From Saccharopolyspora gregorii (GTDB taxonomy: Bacteria > Actinomycetota > Actinomycetes > Mycobacteriales > Pseudonocardiaceae): a DNA stretch of 64,000 bases. The notes beneath the pieces were generated by a model. It was not told the DNA's origin. It searched no databases and worked only from the letters and a program-made list of their open reading frames with translations. A program made the position numbers and the translations under genes. The stretch's first letter is position 1; each line of letters starts with the position of its first letter. This document shows, in pieces, positions 31,279-40,140 of the stretch. The DNA lies in contig NZ_CP059556.1 of NCBI RefSeq assembly GCF_024734405.1, positions 1,426,001-1,490,000 of the forward strand, read 5' to 3'.

Positions 31279-31935
31279 ATGACGGCAGCGTTGACTGCGT
31301 TCCCTGATCGGGAAGCCGCCATCGTCGTCGAGTACGCCGAGAAGACCGGACGGTACGTGATCGTCCGGGTCATCGATGAGATCCGTGACTGGCTCGGCCA
31401 TCCCGAGGTGGTCATGGATATCGCCCAGGCCTGGTCTCCCGCTGCCAAGGCAGGTCTGCTGCACGCCGACGACACCATCGTCGAGGCGCGCACGTCCATC
31501 AGCGGAAACTGGTCCGGGCCGGCGGCCACCAGCTATCTGACCTACTTGGATCACGTTTCCAAGGTGATGCTGGCGACCGGTGAGCTGTTCGACGAGTTCT
31601 CCGGGAAGATGCTCGACATCCGGCAGCACATCACCGACGCCTACAAGGAGGCGATCGGCATCATCGGCAACACCGGGGCGGAGATCCTGAGCATGACCGG
31701 TGGGATCGTCGCCGGTGCGAAGGAGTTGCTCTTCGGGGTGGCGGACGCCGTGCTCGAGGCGTTGGCGAACTTCCTGCGGCTGATCACCTCGACGGCGCAG
31801 AACATCGTGCAGATCATGACGGATTTCCAGCGCAGCGGGCTGGAACTCGCGCAGCGGGCGGCAGATCTGCAGATCCCGGAGGCATTGCCGTCGGTGGTCG
31901 CGGATTCCGGGAACTGGAAGGCGGGGTCCGCATGA
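31279..31935 (+). CDS. WXG100-like putative type VII secreted protein
   Basis: This 218-residue alpha-helical protein carries the WXG turn in SISGNWSGPAATSYLTYLDH (near residue 75), between two long helices. It continues with DIRQHITDAYKEAIGII and hydrophobic helices (about 130-190) containing TGGIVAGAKELLFGVAD. WXG proteins are exported by ESX systems as helical hairpins; the longer C-terminal part recalls actinobacterial WXG/PPE-like effectors. The ATG at 31279 follows AGGAGGTGG. It overlaps the lipoprotein gene (ATGA). The base composition is less GC-rich than the genome. Confidence 0.7.
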   Translation: MTAALTAFPDREAAIVVEYAEKTGRYVIVRVIDEIRDWLGHPEVVMDIAQAWSPAAKAGLLHADDTIVEARTSISGNWSGPAATSYLTYLDHVSKVMLATGELFDEFSGKMLDIRQHITDAYKEAIGIIGNTGAEILSMTGGIVAGAKELLFGVADAVLEALANFLRLITSTAQNIVQIMTDFQRSGLELAQRAADLQIPEALPSVVADSGNWKAGSA

Positions 31936-32504
31936 TCGGGGCCTGGCAGCGGGGTATCGGGGTCGCTGCTCTGCTGGTGTGCGCGGCGGGATGCGCGAGC
32001 AACCCGGGAACCGACCCGGCGAACGACGAGTTCCAGGAATCCCCGGAGGCGTGCTCGTTGCTGACCACGCAGGCGGTCGGAGACGCGCTCGGCGCCCCGC
32101 AGGTCACTCCGGAACCAGCGGGGAACGGGTGCACCTGGTCGTTCCGGGGTGCAGCGGAAATCGGACCGGGGCCGGCGTTGCGGACCCTTTCAGTGCGGAA
32201 CACCGTGCACCGCAGCAACGGCGAGACCTCCGGCTCGGATCTCGCGCTCGCGGCGGTGCAGCGGGCCGGGCGGGATTCCGGTGGGCGGATGCAGGGCATC
32301 AGCGGAGTCGGCGACGCCGGGGTTCGCGGATCGGCCGCGGGAAGCGCGGAGTACGTGTTCGCCGTCGGCAACATCAGCGTCGCGCTCACCGTCGAAGGCC
32401 AGGACTTCGACGGTGCGAACGCGCAGCCGATCCCCGCGGACGCGGCGAGCCGGGCGGGCTCGCGGATCGGCCAGCAGATCACGACGGCGCTGCGCCGGGG
32501 CTGA
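31932..32504 (+). CDS. DUF3558 lipoprotein
   Basis: This 190-residue precursor has a type II signal peptide whose lipobox ends in AAGC, with lipidated Cys21. The body has the DUF3558 pattern: SPEACSLLTTQAVGDALGAP, then NGCTWSF, with two cysteines likely disulfide-linked, and VFAVGNISVALTV near the end. DUF3558 lipoproteins are exported envelope proteins of mycobacteria and Pseudonocardiales with no known activity. The ATGA overlap couples it to the WXG gene, suggesting a shared surface function. Confidence 0.88.
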   Translation: MIGAWQRGIGVAALLVCAAGCASNPGTDPANDEFQESPEACSLLTTQAVGDALGAPQVTPEPAGNGCTWSFRGAAEIGPGPALRTLSVRNTVHRSNGETSGSDLALAAVQRAGRDSGGRMQGISGVGDAGVRGSAAGSAEYVFAVGNISVALTVEGQDFDGANAQPIPADAASRAGSRIGQQITTALRRG

Positions 32505-32518
32505 CCGGGTCTTCCAGG

Positions 32519-32550
32519 GGCCCGTCCGCCGGATTTCCGGCGGACGGGCC
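32519..32550. terminator. Bidirectional terminator between DUF3558 gene and cobN
   Basis: GGCCCGTCCGCCGG pairs perfectly with CCGGCGGACGGGCC around ATTT. It lies between convergent genes. Confidence 0.88.
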
Positions 32551-32563
32551 GCTCACCCGGCGG

Positions 32564-35500
32564 TCAGCTCTTCTGCGGCCCGTCCTCCAGGTCGCCTTCG
32601 GTCTGCAGGTAGATCTCGTGCAGGGCGGTGATCGTCTCCGGGTTCGGGGACTCCCACATGTTCCGGTTCGCCGCTTCCAGCAGGCGTTCCGCGATGCCGT
32701 GCAGCGCCCACGGGTTGGACTCGGTGAGGAACTTCTGGTTCTCCTCGTCCAGCACGTAGGTCTCGGCGAGCTTCTCGTACATCCAGTCGCCGACGACACC
32801 GGTCGTGGCGTCGTAGCCGAACAGGTAGTCCACGGTGGCGGCCAGTTCGAACGCGCCCTTGTAGCCGTGCTTGCGCATCGCGGCGAGCCAGCGCGGGTTC
32901 ACCACGCGGGCGCGGAACACCCGCGAGGTCTCCTCGGTCAGCGAGCGGGTCCGGATGGCGTCCGGGCGGCTGCTGTCGCCGATGTAGGCCGCCGGTGCCT
33001 TGCCGGTCAGCGCGCGCACCGTGGCGATCATGCCGCCGTGGTACTGGAAGTAGTCGTCCGAGTCGGCGATGTCGTGCTCGCGGGTGTCGACGTTCTTCGC
33101 CGCCACCGAGATCCGCTTGTAGGCGGATTCCATGTCGCCGCGTGCCTCGGTGCCCTCCAGGCCGCGGCCGTAGGCGTAGCCGCCCCACACCGCGTACACC
33201 TCGGCGAGGTCGGTGTCGTCGCGCCAGTTCTTGCTGTCCATCAGCGGCAGCAGGCCGGCCCCGTAGGCGCCGGGCTTCGAACCGAAGATGCGCGTGGTGG
33301 CGCGGCGTTCGTCGCCGTGCCCGGCCAGGTCGGCCTGCGCGTGGGCGCGCACGAAGTTCTGCTCGTGCGGCTCGTCGAGCGCGGCGACCTTGCGGACCGC
33401 GTCGTCGAGCAGCGTCACCACGTGCGGGAACGCGTCGCGGAAGAACCCGCTGATGCGCACCGTCACGTCCACCCGCGGGCGGCCCAGCTCGTCGAGCGGG
33501 ATCACTTCGAGCCCGTTGACGCGCCGCGACGCCTCGTCCCAGGTGGGCCGGACGCCCAGCAGCGCCAGCACTTCCGCGATGTCGTCACCGGAGGTGCGCA
33601 TCGCCGAGGTGCCCCACACCGACAGGCCCACCGAACGCGGGTACTCGCCGGTGTCGGCGAGGTAGCGCTCGATCAGCGAATCGGCGATGGCGTGCCCGGT
33701 CTCCCAGGCGAGCCTGCTCGGCACCGCCTTCGGGTCCACCGAGTAGAAGTTCCGGCCCGTCGGCAGCACGTTGATCAGGCCGCGCAGCGGGGAACCGCTC
33801 GGGCCCGCGGGCACGTAGCCGCCGTCGAGGGCGTGCAGCGTCGCGGTCATCTCGTCGGTGGTGGCGTCCAGCCGCGGCACCACCTCGGTGACGGCGAACT
33901 CCAGCACCCGCACCACGTCGTCCGGCGCGTCGCCCAGCACCGAGCGGCACACCTCGACGACCGCGCCGAGCTCCCAGCCGCGCTCCTCCATGCCCGCGAC
34001 GAGCGCGTGCGCGGAGCTCTCCACGTCGTCCACGGTGCCGCGGGCGACGCTGCCGTCCTCCAGCATGCCCAGCGCCTCGCGCAGGCCGGGCAGGGCGCCG
34101 CTCTGGCCGCCCCACACCTGCCGGGCGCGCAGCATCGCCAGCACCAGGTTCACCCGCGCCTCCCCGGTCGGGGCGGCGCCGAGGACGTGCAGGCCGTCGC
34201 GGATCTGCGCGTCCTTGATCTCGCACAGCCAGCCGTCGACGTGCAGCAGCATGTCGTCGAACTCGGCCTCGTGCGGGCGCTCGTCCAGACCGAGGTCGTG
34301 GTCGAGCTTCGCGGCCTGCATCAACGTCCAGATCTGGCTGCGGATCGCGGGCAGCTTCGCCGGGTCCATCGCCGAGATCTGCGCGTGCTCGTCGAGCAGC
34401 TGCTCCAGCTTCGCGATGTCGCCGTAGCTCTCCGCGCGCGCCATCGGCGGCACCAGGTGGTCCACCAGCGTCGCGTGCACCCGGCGCTTCGCCTGGGTGC
34501 CCTCGCCCGGGTCGTTGACCAGGAACGGGTACACCAGCGGCAGGTCCGCCAGCGCCGCGTCCGGTGCGCAGGACGCCGACATGCCCGCGGTCTTGCCGGG
34601 CAGCCACTCCAGGTTGCCGTGCTTGCCGAGGTGCACCATCGCGTGCGCGCCGAACTCGTCGGTCATCCAGCGGTAGGCGGCCAGGTAGTGGTGGCTCGGC
34701 GGCAGGTCCGGGTCGTGGTAGATCGCGATCGGGTTCTCGCCGAAGCCGCGCGGCGGCTGCACCACGACGACGACGTTCCCGGCGCGCAGCGCGGCCACCA
34801 CGATCTCGCCGTCCGGGTCGTGCGAGCGGTCCACGAACTGCTCGCCCGGCGGCGGGCCCCAGTGCTGCTCGACGCTCTCCCGCAGGTCCTGCGGCAGCGT
34901 GGCGAACCAGTCGGCGTAGCGCTTCGCGGGGATGCGCACCGGGTTGCCGGACAGCTGCTCCTCGGTCAGCCAGTCCGGGTCCTGGCCACCGGCGGCGATC
35001 AGCGCGTGCACCAGCGCGTCGCCGTCCTGCGCGGCCACGCCGGGCAGCGCGTCCGGGCCGTCCTCCGGGCCGATGTCGTAGCCGGCCTCGCGCAGCCGCC
35101 GCAGCAGGCCCACCGCGCTCGCCGGGGTGTCCAGGCCGACGGCGTTGCCGATCCGGGAGTGCTTCGTCGGGTACGCCGACAGCATCAGCACCAGGCGCTT
35201 GTCCGCGGCGGGCACGTGCCGCAGCCGCGCGTGCTTCACCGCGATCCCGGCGACGCGGGCCGCGCGCTCCGGGTCGGCGACGTACACCGGGAGGCCTTCG
35301 GCGTCGTTCTCCTTGAACGAGAACGGCACCGTGATCAGGCGGCCGTCGAACTCGGGCACCGCGACCTGGGTGGCCATGTCCAGCGGGGACAGGCCCTCGT
35401 CGTTGTCCTCCCACGCCTCGCGGCTGGAGGTCAGGGTGAGGCCCTGCAGGATCGGCACGTCCAGCGCGGCGAGCGCGCCCACGTCCCACGCCTCGTCGTC

Positions 35501-36178
35501 ACCACCGGCCGAGGCCGTCGCCGGCTTCGTGCCGCCCGCGGCCAGCACCGTCACGATCAGCGCGTCCGCCTCGCGCAGCGTGTCCAGCAGACCCGGCTCC
35601 GGGGCGCGCAGCGAGGCGCAGAACACCGGCAGCGCCTGGCCGCCCGCGTCCTCGATCGCCTCGGACAGGGCGTGCGCGAACGCGGTGTTGCCCGCCATGT
35701 GGTGCGCGCGGTAGTAGAGCACCGCGACCTTCGGACCCTCGGTCCGGCGCGGGGTGCGCTCCAGCAGGCCCCACTTCGGCGTCTCCACCGGCGGTTCGAA
35801 GCCGTGGCCGGTGAGCAGCACCGTGTCGGACAGGAAGTTGAACAGCTGCGCCAGGTTCTCCGGCCCGCCCTGCGCGAGGTAGCCGTGCGCCTGCGAGCAG
35901 ACGCCGCCGGGCACCGTGGAGCACTCCATCAGCTCGGCGTCCGGGGCCTGCTCACCGCCGAGCACCACGACCGGGCGCGGTCCGGCGAGCAGCGCGTCCA
36001 AGCCCTCCTCCCACGCGCGGCGGCCGCCGAGCAGCCGCACCACCACGAGGTCGGCGCCCTCCAGCAGCGGCGGCAGGTCGTCCACGCCGAGCCGAGCCGG
36101 GTTGCCGAGGCGGAAGTCCGCACCGCTGGCGCGTGCGCTGAGCAGATCGGTGTCCGATGTGGACAGCAGCAGGATCAT
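32564..36178 (-). CDS. cobN: Cobaltochelatase large subunit CobN
   Basis: This 1204-residue subunit binds hydrogenobyrinate a,c-diamide and cobalt in the ATP-dependent late cobalt insertion step. Full family length is present. Landmarks include VLYYRAHHMAGNTAF near residue 155, PTKHSRIGNAVGLDTP near 345, the conserved MVHLGKHGNLEWLPGK near 525, and, in the C-terminal third, FGSKPGAYGAGLL and YFQYHGGMIATVRAL. The AAA+/vWA partner is the fused ChlID protein at 9641. The ATG at 36178 overlaps the stop of a 17-codon leader ORF (ATGA), itself just below a B12 riboswitch, so translation depends on the leader. Confidence 0.96.
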   Translation of the reverse strand: MILLLSTSDTDLLSARASGADFRLGNPARLGVDDLPPLLEGADLVVVRLLGGRRAWEEGLDALLAGPRPVVVLGGEQAPDAELMECSTVPGGVCSQAHGYLAQGGPENLAQLFNFLSDTVLLTGHGFEPPVETPKWGLLERTPRRTEGPKVAVLYYRAHHMAGNTAFAHALSEAIEDAGGQALPVFCASLRAPEPGLLDTLREADALIVTVLAAGGTKPATASAGGDDEAWDVGALAALDVPILQGLTLTSSREAWEDNDEGLSPLDMATQVAVPEFDGRLITVPFSFKENDAEGLPVYVADPERAARVAGIAVKHARLRHVPAADKRLVLMLSAYPTKHSRIGNAVGLDTPASAVGLLRRLREAGYDIGPEDGPDALPGVAAQDGDALVHALIAAGGQDPDWLTEEQLSGNPVRIPAKRYADWFATLPQDLRESVEQHWGPPPGEQFVDRSHDPDGEIVVAALRAGNVVVVVQPPRGFGENPIAIYHDPDLPPSHHYLAAYRWMTDEFGAHAMVHLGKHGNLEWLPGKTAGMSASCAPDAALADLPLVYPFLVNDPGEGTQAKRRVHATLVDHLVPPMARAESYGDIAKLEQLLDEHAQISAMDPAKLPAIRSQIWTLMQAAKLDHDLGLDERPHEAEFDDMLLHVDGWLCEIKDAQIRDGLHVLGAAPTGEARVNLVLAMLRARQVWGGQSGALPGLREALGMLEDGSVARGTVDDVESSAHALVAGMEERGWELGAVVEVCRSVLGDAPDDVVRVLEFAVTEVVPRLDATTDEMTATLHALDGGYVPAGPSGSPLRGLINVLPTGRNFYSVDPKAVPSRLAWETGHAIADSLIERYLADTGEYPRSVGLSVWGTSAMRTSGDDIAEVLALLGVRPTWDEASRRVNGLEVIPLDELGRPRVDVTVRISGFFRDAFPHVVTLLDDAVRKVAALDEPHEQNFVRAHAQADLAGHGDERRATTRIFGSKPGAYGAGLLPLMDSKNWRDDTDLAEVYAVWGGYAYGRGLEGTEARGDMESAYKRISVAAKNVDTREHDIADSDDYFQYHGGMIATVRALTGKAPAAYIGDSSRPDAIRTRSLTEETSRVFRARVVNPRWLAAMRKHGYKGAFELAATVDYLFGYDATTGVVGDWMYEKLAETYVLDEENQKFLTESNPWALHGIAERLLEAANRNMWESPNPETITALHEIYLQTEGDLEDGPQKS
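32573..32601 (-). repeat. Direct repeat copy 2 (authentic cobN 3' end)
   Basis: These 29 bases, inside the last codons of cobN, are identical to 30151-30179. Both copies read on the same strand and flank the type VII-like module. Confidence 0.92.
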
Positions 36179-36228
36179 GCGGCACGCTCCCGGCTGAGCA
36201 GGGACGCGGGCGTGCGGACAGGACGCAT
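36175..36228 (-). CDS. 17-residue leader peptide between riboswitch and cobN
   Basis: An ATG at 36228, preceded by the riboswitch-controlled ribosome site GAGGAAGG, opens an 18-codon frame (MRPVRTPASLLSRERAA) whose TGA overlaps the cobN ATG. No strong ribosome site lies before cobN itself within the leader, apart from GGGAG near its end. The riboswitch probably controls leader translation, and cobN follows by coupling. Alternatively a start merging with cobN is excluded because the frames differ. Confidence 0.6.
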   Translation of the reverse strand: MRPVRTPASLLSRERAA

Positions 36229-36455
36229 GGTCAACCTTCCTCGGGGTCCTCGCCCCGGAGTCGTCGGCACCCGGTGTGGCACCGGGCGGTGGCGGCGCCG
36301 GAGTGTCCTGGCTCCCGGATCGGCGCTCGCTCCGGCCTTCCCACCCGCGCGGCGCGCGGGCAGTGGCCTCGTACTCGGAGTCCGCTCCCCGGTGACAGTG
36401 GCGGGACCGCGCCGGACTCGCACCGGCTTCCTCCGCACGTCGCCGCCGACAACTC
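36229..36455 (-). promoter_or_regulatory. Cobalamin riboswitch controlling cobN
   Basis: Read on the minus strand, the aptamer core is clear: GGAAGCCGGTGCGAGTCCGG, CCCGCCACTGTCACCGG, AAGGCCGGAG, and the B12 box AGCCAGGACACTC (near 36300-36314). A closing helix pairs GGCGGCG (near 36445) with CGCCGCC (near 36290). The platform CCGGGG, GCGAGGA, CCCCGAGGAAGG puts the ribosome site in a hairpin, as in the riboswitch at 9432. It should reduce cobN expression when adenosylcobalamin or a related corrinoid is abundant. Confidence 0.94.
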
Positions 36456-36686
36456 TCCGCAACGGGGCGATCGTTCGTCAAGTGGCCGATCGTGCGCACG
36501 CGGGAGAGATCCCGCACTCGGCCGGTCCGGCCGCCCGGTGAGGCGCATCGCGTTTTGCGGACGGGATCCGGGCGGGACGTAGTATCGACGGTCGCCGGTG
36601 CGCCCCCGAGTCCGCGCACCCCGGACAGCGGCGCCGTGCGCTGCGAGTTCCGGACCAGACCACGATCGACGAGAGCGGGGACGAGC
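36456..36686 (+). promoter_or_regulatory. Divergent promoter region upstream of cobG
   Basis: No gene here. TTGCGG (36555-36560) and TAGTAT (36580-36585), 19 bases apart, are the best -35/-10 candidates for the cobG-cobH-cobIJ transcript; spacing is longer than ideal. No aptamer core was found on the plus strand, so only cobN appears riboswitch-controlled from this region. Confidence 0.35.
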
Positions 36687-37940
36687 GTGCCGCGACGAGC
36701 CGGACCCGACGCGTGCCCCGGCGCGCTGCGGGTGCACGAGGCCGCCGACGGGGGACTGGCCCGCGTCCGGGTGCCCGGCGGGCGGCTCGCGGCGCGGCAG
36801 GTGCGGGCGCTGGCGACCGCGGCCGCGCTGGGTGACGGCGGCTGGGAACTCACCTCGCGGGCGAACGTCCAGGTCCGCGGGCTGTCCGCGGCGGCGGTGC
36901 CGGAGTTCGCCGACCTGCTCGGCGCGGCCGGGCTGCTGCCGTCGCCGACGCACGAGCGGGTGCGCAACGTCGTCGCCTCGCCGCGCACCCGCCCGGGGGC
37001 GCTGGACGTGCGCGCGGTGGCGGTGGAGCTGGACGAGGGGCTGCGCGCCGACCCGGAGCTGGCGGAGCTGCCCGGCCGGTTCCTGTTCACCGCGGACGAC
37101 GGCGGCGGCGAGGTGACCGCGCTGGGCGCGGACGTCGCGCTGCACCCGGCGGACGGCGCGGTGGCGGTGCTGCTCGCCGGGGCCGACCTCGGGCTGCGGG
37201 TGCCCGCGGCCGACGCGGCCCGCGCCGCGGTGCTCGCGGCCGCCGCGTTCCTCGCGGAGCGGGACCGGCTGGGTGCGGAGAGCTGGCGGCTCGCGGAACT
37301 GCCCGGCGGCGCGGAGCGGATCGCCGGCCGCGTCCGGGAGGAATTCCCCTGCACCCCGGCGGAATCCGTGGTCACGCCCGGTGATCCGGTGCGCACGCAC
37401 GCCGAGCTGGGCGTGCTGGCCCGCGACGACGACCGGGTCGACCTCGCCCTCGGCGCACCGCTGGGACGGCTCGACGCCGCGCAGGTCGCGGTGCTGGCCG
37501 CGCAGGCCGAGGACATCGCCGCGCAGCTCGAAGGCAGCGCCGCGCAGGCCGAGGGCGTCGCCGCGCCGCCGCACCCGCTGCGGCTCACGCCGTGGCGCGC
37601 GCTGCTGCTCACCGACGTCCCCGCGGCCGAGGCGCCGCGCAGGCTCGCCGAGCTGGCCGCCGCCGGATTCCTCACCGACTCGGGCGCGCCGCTGGCCGGG
37701 GTGACCGCCTGCACGGGCAGCCCCGGCTGCGCGAAGTCCCTCGCCGACGTGCGCGGGGACGCGCTGCGCACCACCCGGCCCGGCCCGCTGCCGGTGCACT
37801 GGGCGGGTTGCGCGCGCCGCTGCGGCCGACCGGCCGGACCAGGAGTGGAAGTGCTGGCCACCGAGGCCGGCTACGAGGTCGGCGGCCGTGCCGCCGGTGA
37901 TACGTCCGCCGCGCTCGACGCGGCACGGAGGGCAGTGTGA
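36687..37940 (+). CDS. cobG: Precorrin-3B synthase CobG
   Basis: This 417-residue enzyme resembles sulfite/nitrite reductase halves and carries out the oxygen-dependent ring oxidation of precorrin-3A to 3B. The ferredoxin-like repeat (about 20-130, including [14 protein letters not shown]) precedes the iron-sulfur ligand pattern [10 protein letters not shown] near 345 and [10 protein letters not shown] near 375, giving the four cysteines for a 4Fe-4S cluster. The GTG at 36687 is chosen because residues before it are not conserved-like. The stop overlaps the cobH start (GTGA). It is a marker of the aerobic cobalamin route. Confidence 0.92.
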   Translation: MPRRAGPDACPGALRVHEAADGGLARVRVPGGRLAARQVRALATAAALGDGGWELTSRANVQVRGLSAAAVPEFADLLGAAGLLPSPTHERVRNVVASPRTRPGALDVRAVAVELDEGLRADPELAELPGRFLFTADDGGGEVTALGADVALHPADGAVAVLLAGADLGLRVPAADAARAAVLAAAAFLAERDRLGAESWRLAELPGGAERIAGRVREEFPCTPAESVVTPGDPVRTHAELGVLARDDDRVDLALGAPLGRLDAAQVAVLAAQAEDIAAQLEGSAAQAEGVAAPPHPLRLTPWRALLLTDVPAAEAPRRLAELAAAGFLTDSGAPLAGVTACTGSPGCAKSLADVRGDALRTTRPGPLPVHWAGCARRCGRPAGPGVEVLATEAGYEVGGRAAGDTSAALDAARRAV

Positions 37941-38584
37941 ACACCGCAGACAGCACCGGCGGCTACGAGTACGTGCGCGACGGGGCGGAGATCTACCGCC
38001 GCTCGTTCGCCACGATCCGCGCCGAAGCGGAACTCGACGGCATGCCACCGGAAGTCGCCCAGGTCGCCGTCCGCATGATCCACGCCTGCGGCATGGTGGA
38101 CCTGGCCCGCGACATCGCCTGGTCGCCGCGCGCGGTGCTCGCCGCCCGCGAGGCGCTGCGCGGTGGCGCCCCGGTGTTCTGCGACGCCGCCATGGTCGCC
38201 GCGGGCGTCACCCGGCGCAGGCTGCCCGCCGACAACGACATCCTCTGCACCCTCGGCGACGAGCGGGTCCCCGGCCTCGCCGCGGAACTCGGCACGACCC
38301 GCAGCGCGGCCGCGATGGAGCTGTGGCGGGACCGGCTGGAAGGGTCCGTGGTGGCCGTCGGGAACGCGCCGACCGCGTTGTTCCGGCTGCTGGAGATGGT
38401 CGACGCGGGCGCGGGCAGGCCCGCCGCCGTGCTCGGGCTCCCCGTCGGGTTCATCGGCGCCGCCGAATCGAAGCAGGCCCTGGCCGACCACCCGGCGCTG
38501 GAGCACCTGGTGGTGCACGGCCGCCGCGGCGGCAGCGCGATGGCCGTGGCCGCCATCAACGCGATCGCGAGCGAACAGGAGTGA
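37937..38584 (+). CDS. cobH: Precorrin-8X methylmutase CobH
   Basis: This 215-residue CobH/CbiC moves the C11 methyl group to C12, giving hydrogenobyrinate. The N-terminal [16 protein letters not shown] and [13 protein letters not shown] (catalytic histidine in MIHACGM near residue 49) are family hallmarks, as are [17 protein letters not shown] and [13 protein letters not shown], and [16 protein letters not shown] near 167. The length is normal. It is coupled to cobG upstream and to cobIJ downstream by GTGA overlaps. Confidence 0.95.
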   Translation: MNTADSTGGYEYVRDGAEIYRRSFATIRAEAELDGMPPEVAQVAVRMIHACGMVDLARDIAWSPRAVLAAREALRGGAPVFCDAAMVAAGVTRRRLPADNDILCTLGDERVPGLAAELGTTRSAAAMELWRDRLEGSVVAVGNAPTALFRLLEMVDAGAGRPAAVLGLPVGFIGAAESKQALADHPALEHLVVHGRRGGSAMAVAAINAIASEQE

Positions 38585-40140
38585 GCAGCACCGTGGAGCA
38601 GGCAGGCAGGTTGTTCGGCGTCGGGCTCGGCCCGGGAGATCCGGAGCTGGTGACGGTCAAGGCCGCCCGGCTGATCGGCGAAGCCGACGTGATCGCCTAC
38701 CACAGCGCCCGGCACGGCCGCAGCATCGCGCGTTCCGTCGCCGCCCCGTACCTGCGGGACGGCCAGGTCGAGGAACCGCTGGTGTACCCGGTGACGACCG
38801 AGACCACCGACCACCCGGGCGGCTACCAGGGCGCCATCGACGAGTTCTACGCCGACGCGGCCGAACGCCTCGCCGCGCACCTGGCCGCGGGCCGCACCGT
38901 GGCGCTGCTGTGCGAGGGCGACCCGTTCTTCTACGGCTCCTACATGCACATGCACAAGCGGCTGGTGGGCCGGTTCGAGGTGGCCGCGATCCCCGGCGTG
39001 ACCTCGGTGAGCGGGGCGGCGGCGATGCTCGGCAGGCCGTTGGCGGAACGCGACGAGGTGCTGACGGTGCTGCCCGGCACGCTCGACCCGGACGTGCTCG
39101 CGGAGAAGCTGGCGGGCACCGACGCGGCGGCGGTCATGAAGCTGGGCCGCACCTTCGACGGCGTGAAGGCGGCGTTCGAGAAGGCGGGCCGGCTCGACGA
39201 GGCCTACTTCGTGGAGCGCGCCACCACCGACCGGCAGCGGTTGCTGCCGCTCGGCGAGGTGGATCCGGCGTCGGTGCCGTACTTCTCGCTGGCGCTGCTG
39301 CCGAGCCCGGTGAACGCGGACAGCCCGCTGAACCTGACCGACGCGTCCGGGGTGCCCGTTTCCGCTGCGGCGCAACGGGAAACTCCCGAGCCCGCACCGA
39401 CGGCGAGCACCGGCGAGGTCGTGGTCGTCGGCCTCGGCCCGGCCGGTCCGCAGTGGACCACGCCGGAGGCGCACACCGCCGTCGCCGCCGCCGACGACCT
39501 CGTCGGCTACGGCCCCTACCTGGACCGGTTGCCGACGAACCCGCGGCAGCGCAAGCACGCCTCGGACAACCGGGTGGAGGCCGAGCGCGCCGAGTTCGCC
39601 CTGGACCTGGCGCGGCGCGGTTCCCGCGTCGTCGTGGTGTCCTCGGGCGATCCGGGCGTGTTCGCGATGGCCAGCGCCGTGCTGGAGGTCGCCACCGAGG
39701 AGCGGTTCGCGGAGGTGCCGGTGCGGGTGCTGCCCGGTCTCACCGCGGCGCAGGCGGTGGCGAGCCGGATCGGCGCGCCGCTGGGCCACGACTACTGCGT
39801 GCTGTCCCTGTCGGACCGGTTGAAGCCGTGGGAGGTCATCGTCGAGCGGCTGGCCGCGGCGGCGAAGGCCGACCTGGCGATGGCCATCTACAACCCGGCG
39901 TCGCGCAGCCGCACCTGGCAGGTCGGCGCCGCCCGCGACGTGCTGCTGGAGCACCGCTCGCCGGAGACGCCGGTGGTGATCGGCCGCGACGTGGGCGGGC
40001 CGCAGGAGTCGGTGCGGGTGGTGCCGCTCGGCGAACTCGATCCGTCCGATGTGGACATGCGCTGCCTGCTGCTGATCGGCTCGTCCACCACGCGTTCGGC
40101 CGGCGGGACGGTGTTCACGCCGCGCCGCTATCCGGCGTGA
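38581..40140 (+). CDS. cobIJ: Fused CobI-CobJ: precorrin-2 C20- and precorrin-3B C17-methyltransferase
   Basis: This 519-residue fusion joins two tetrapyrrole methylases. CobI (about 1-240) has [34 protein letters not shown] and [13 protein letters not shown] Pro/Ala/Thr linker follows (about 250-280). CobJ (about 280-515) has [30 protein letters not shown] and [22 protein letters not shown]. CobI makes precorrin-3A and CobJ contracts the ring after CobG, so the fusion flanks the CobG step. This fusion is typical of actinobacteria. The GTG start overlaps cobH. The 3' end overlaps that of convergent cobK by 13 bases. Confidence 0.95.
   Translation: MSSTVEQAGRLFGVGLGPGDPELVTVKAARLIGEADVIAYHSARHGRSIARSVAAPYLRDGQVEEPLVYPVTTETTDHPGGYQGAIDEFYADAAERLAAHLAAGRTVALLCEGDPFFYGSYMHMHKRLVGRFEVAAIPGVTSVSGAAAMLGRPLAERDEVLTVLPGTLDPDVLAEKLAGTDAAAVMKLGRTFDGVKAAFEKAGRLDEAYFVERATTDRQRLLPLGEVDPASVPYFSLALLPSPVNADSPLNLTDASGVPVSAAAQRETPEPAPTASTGEVVVVGLGPAGPQWTTPEAHTAVAAADDLVGYGPYLDRLPTNPRQRKHASDNRVEAERAEFALDLARRGSRVVVVSSGDPGVFAMASAVLEVATEERFAEVPVRVLPGLTAAQAVASRIGAPLGHDYCVLSLSDRLKPWEVIVERLAAAAKADLAMAIYNPASRSRTWQVGAARDVLLEHRSPETPVVIGRDVGGPQESVRVVPLGELDPSDVDMRCLLLIGSSTTRSAGGTVFTPRRYPA

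Larger units (their letters stand above)
30151..32601 (+). mobile_element. Possible integrated module bounded by cobN-derived direct repeats
   Basis: The 29-bp exact direct repeats at both ends, one forming the authentic 3' end of cobN, mimic the attL/attR arrangement of elements that insert into gene 3' ends. The interior holds five small genes (YbaB-like x2, EspC-like, WXG-like, DUF3558 lipoprotein) of visibly lower GC content. No integrase or transposase is present, so if it was mobile it is degenerate, or it arose by recombination. Confidence 0.4.

Noticed and set aside
31979-36541. Plus-strand open frame of 1520 codons opposite cobN
   Set aside because: It is the antisense shadow of cobN and its riboswitch, made possible by high GC. 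It has a His/Arg/Ala-rich composition without domains.
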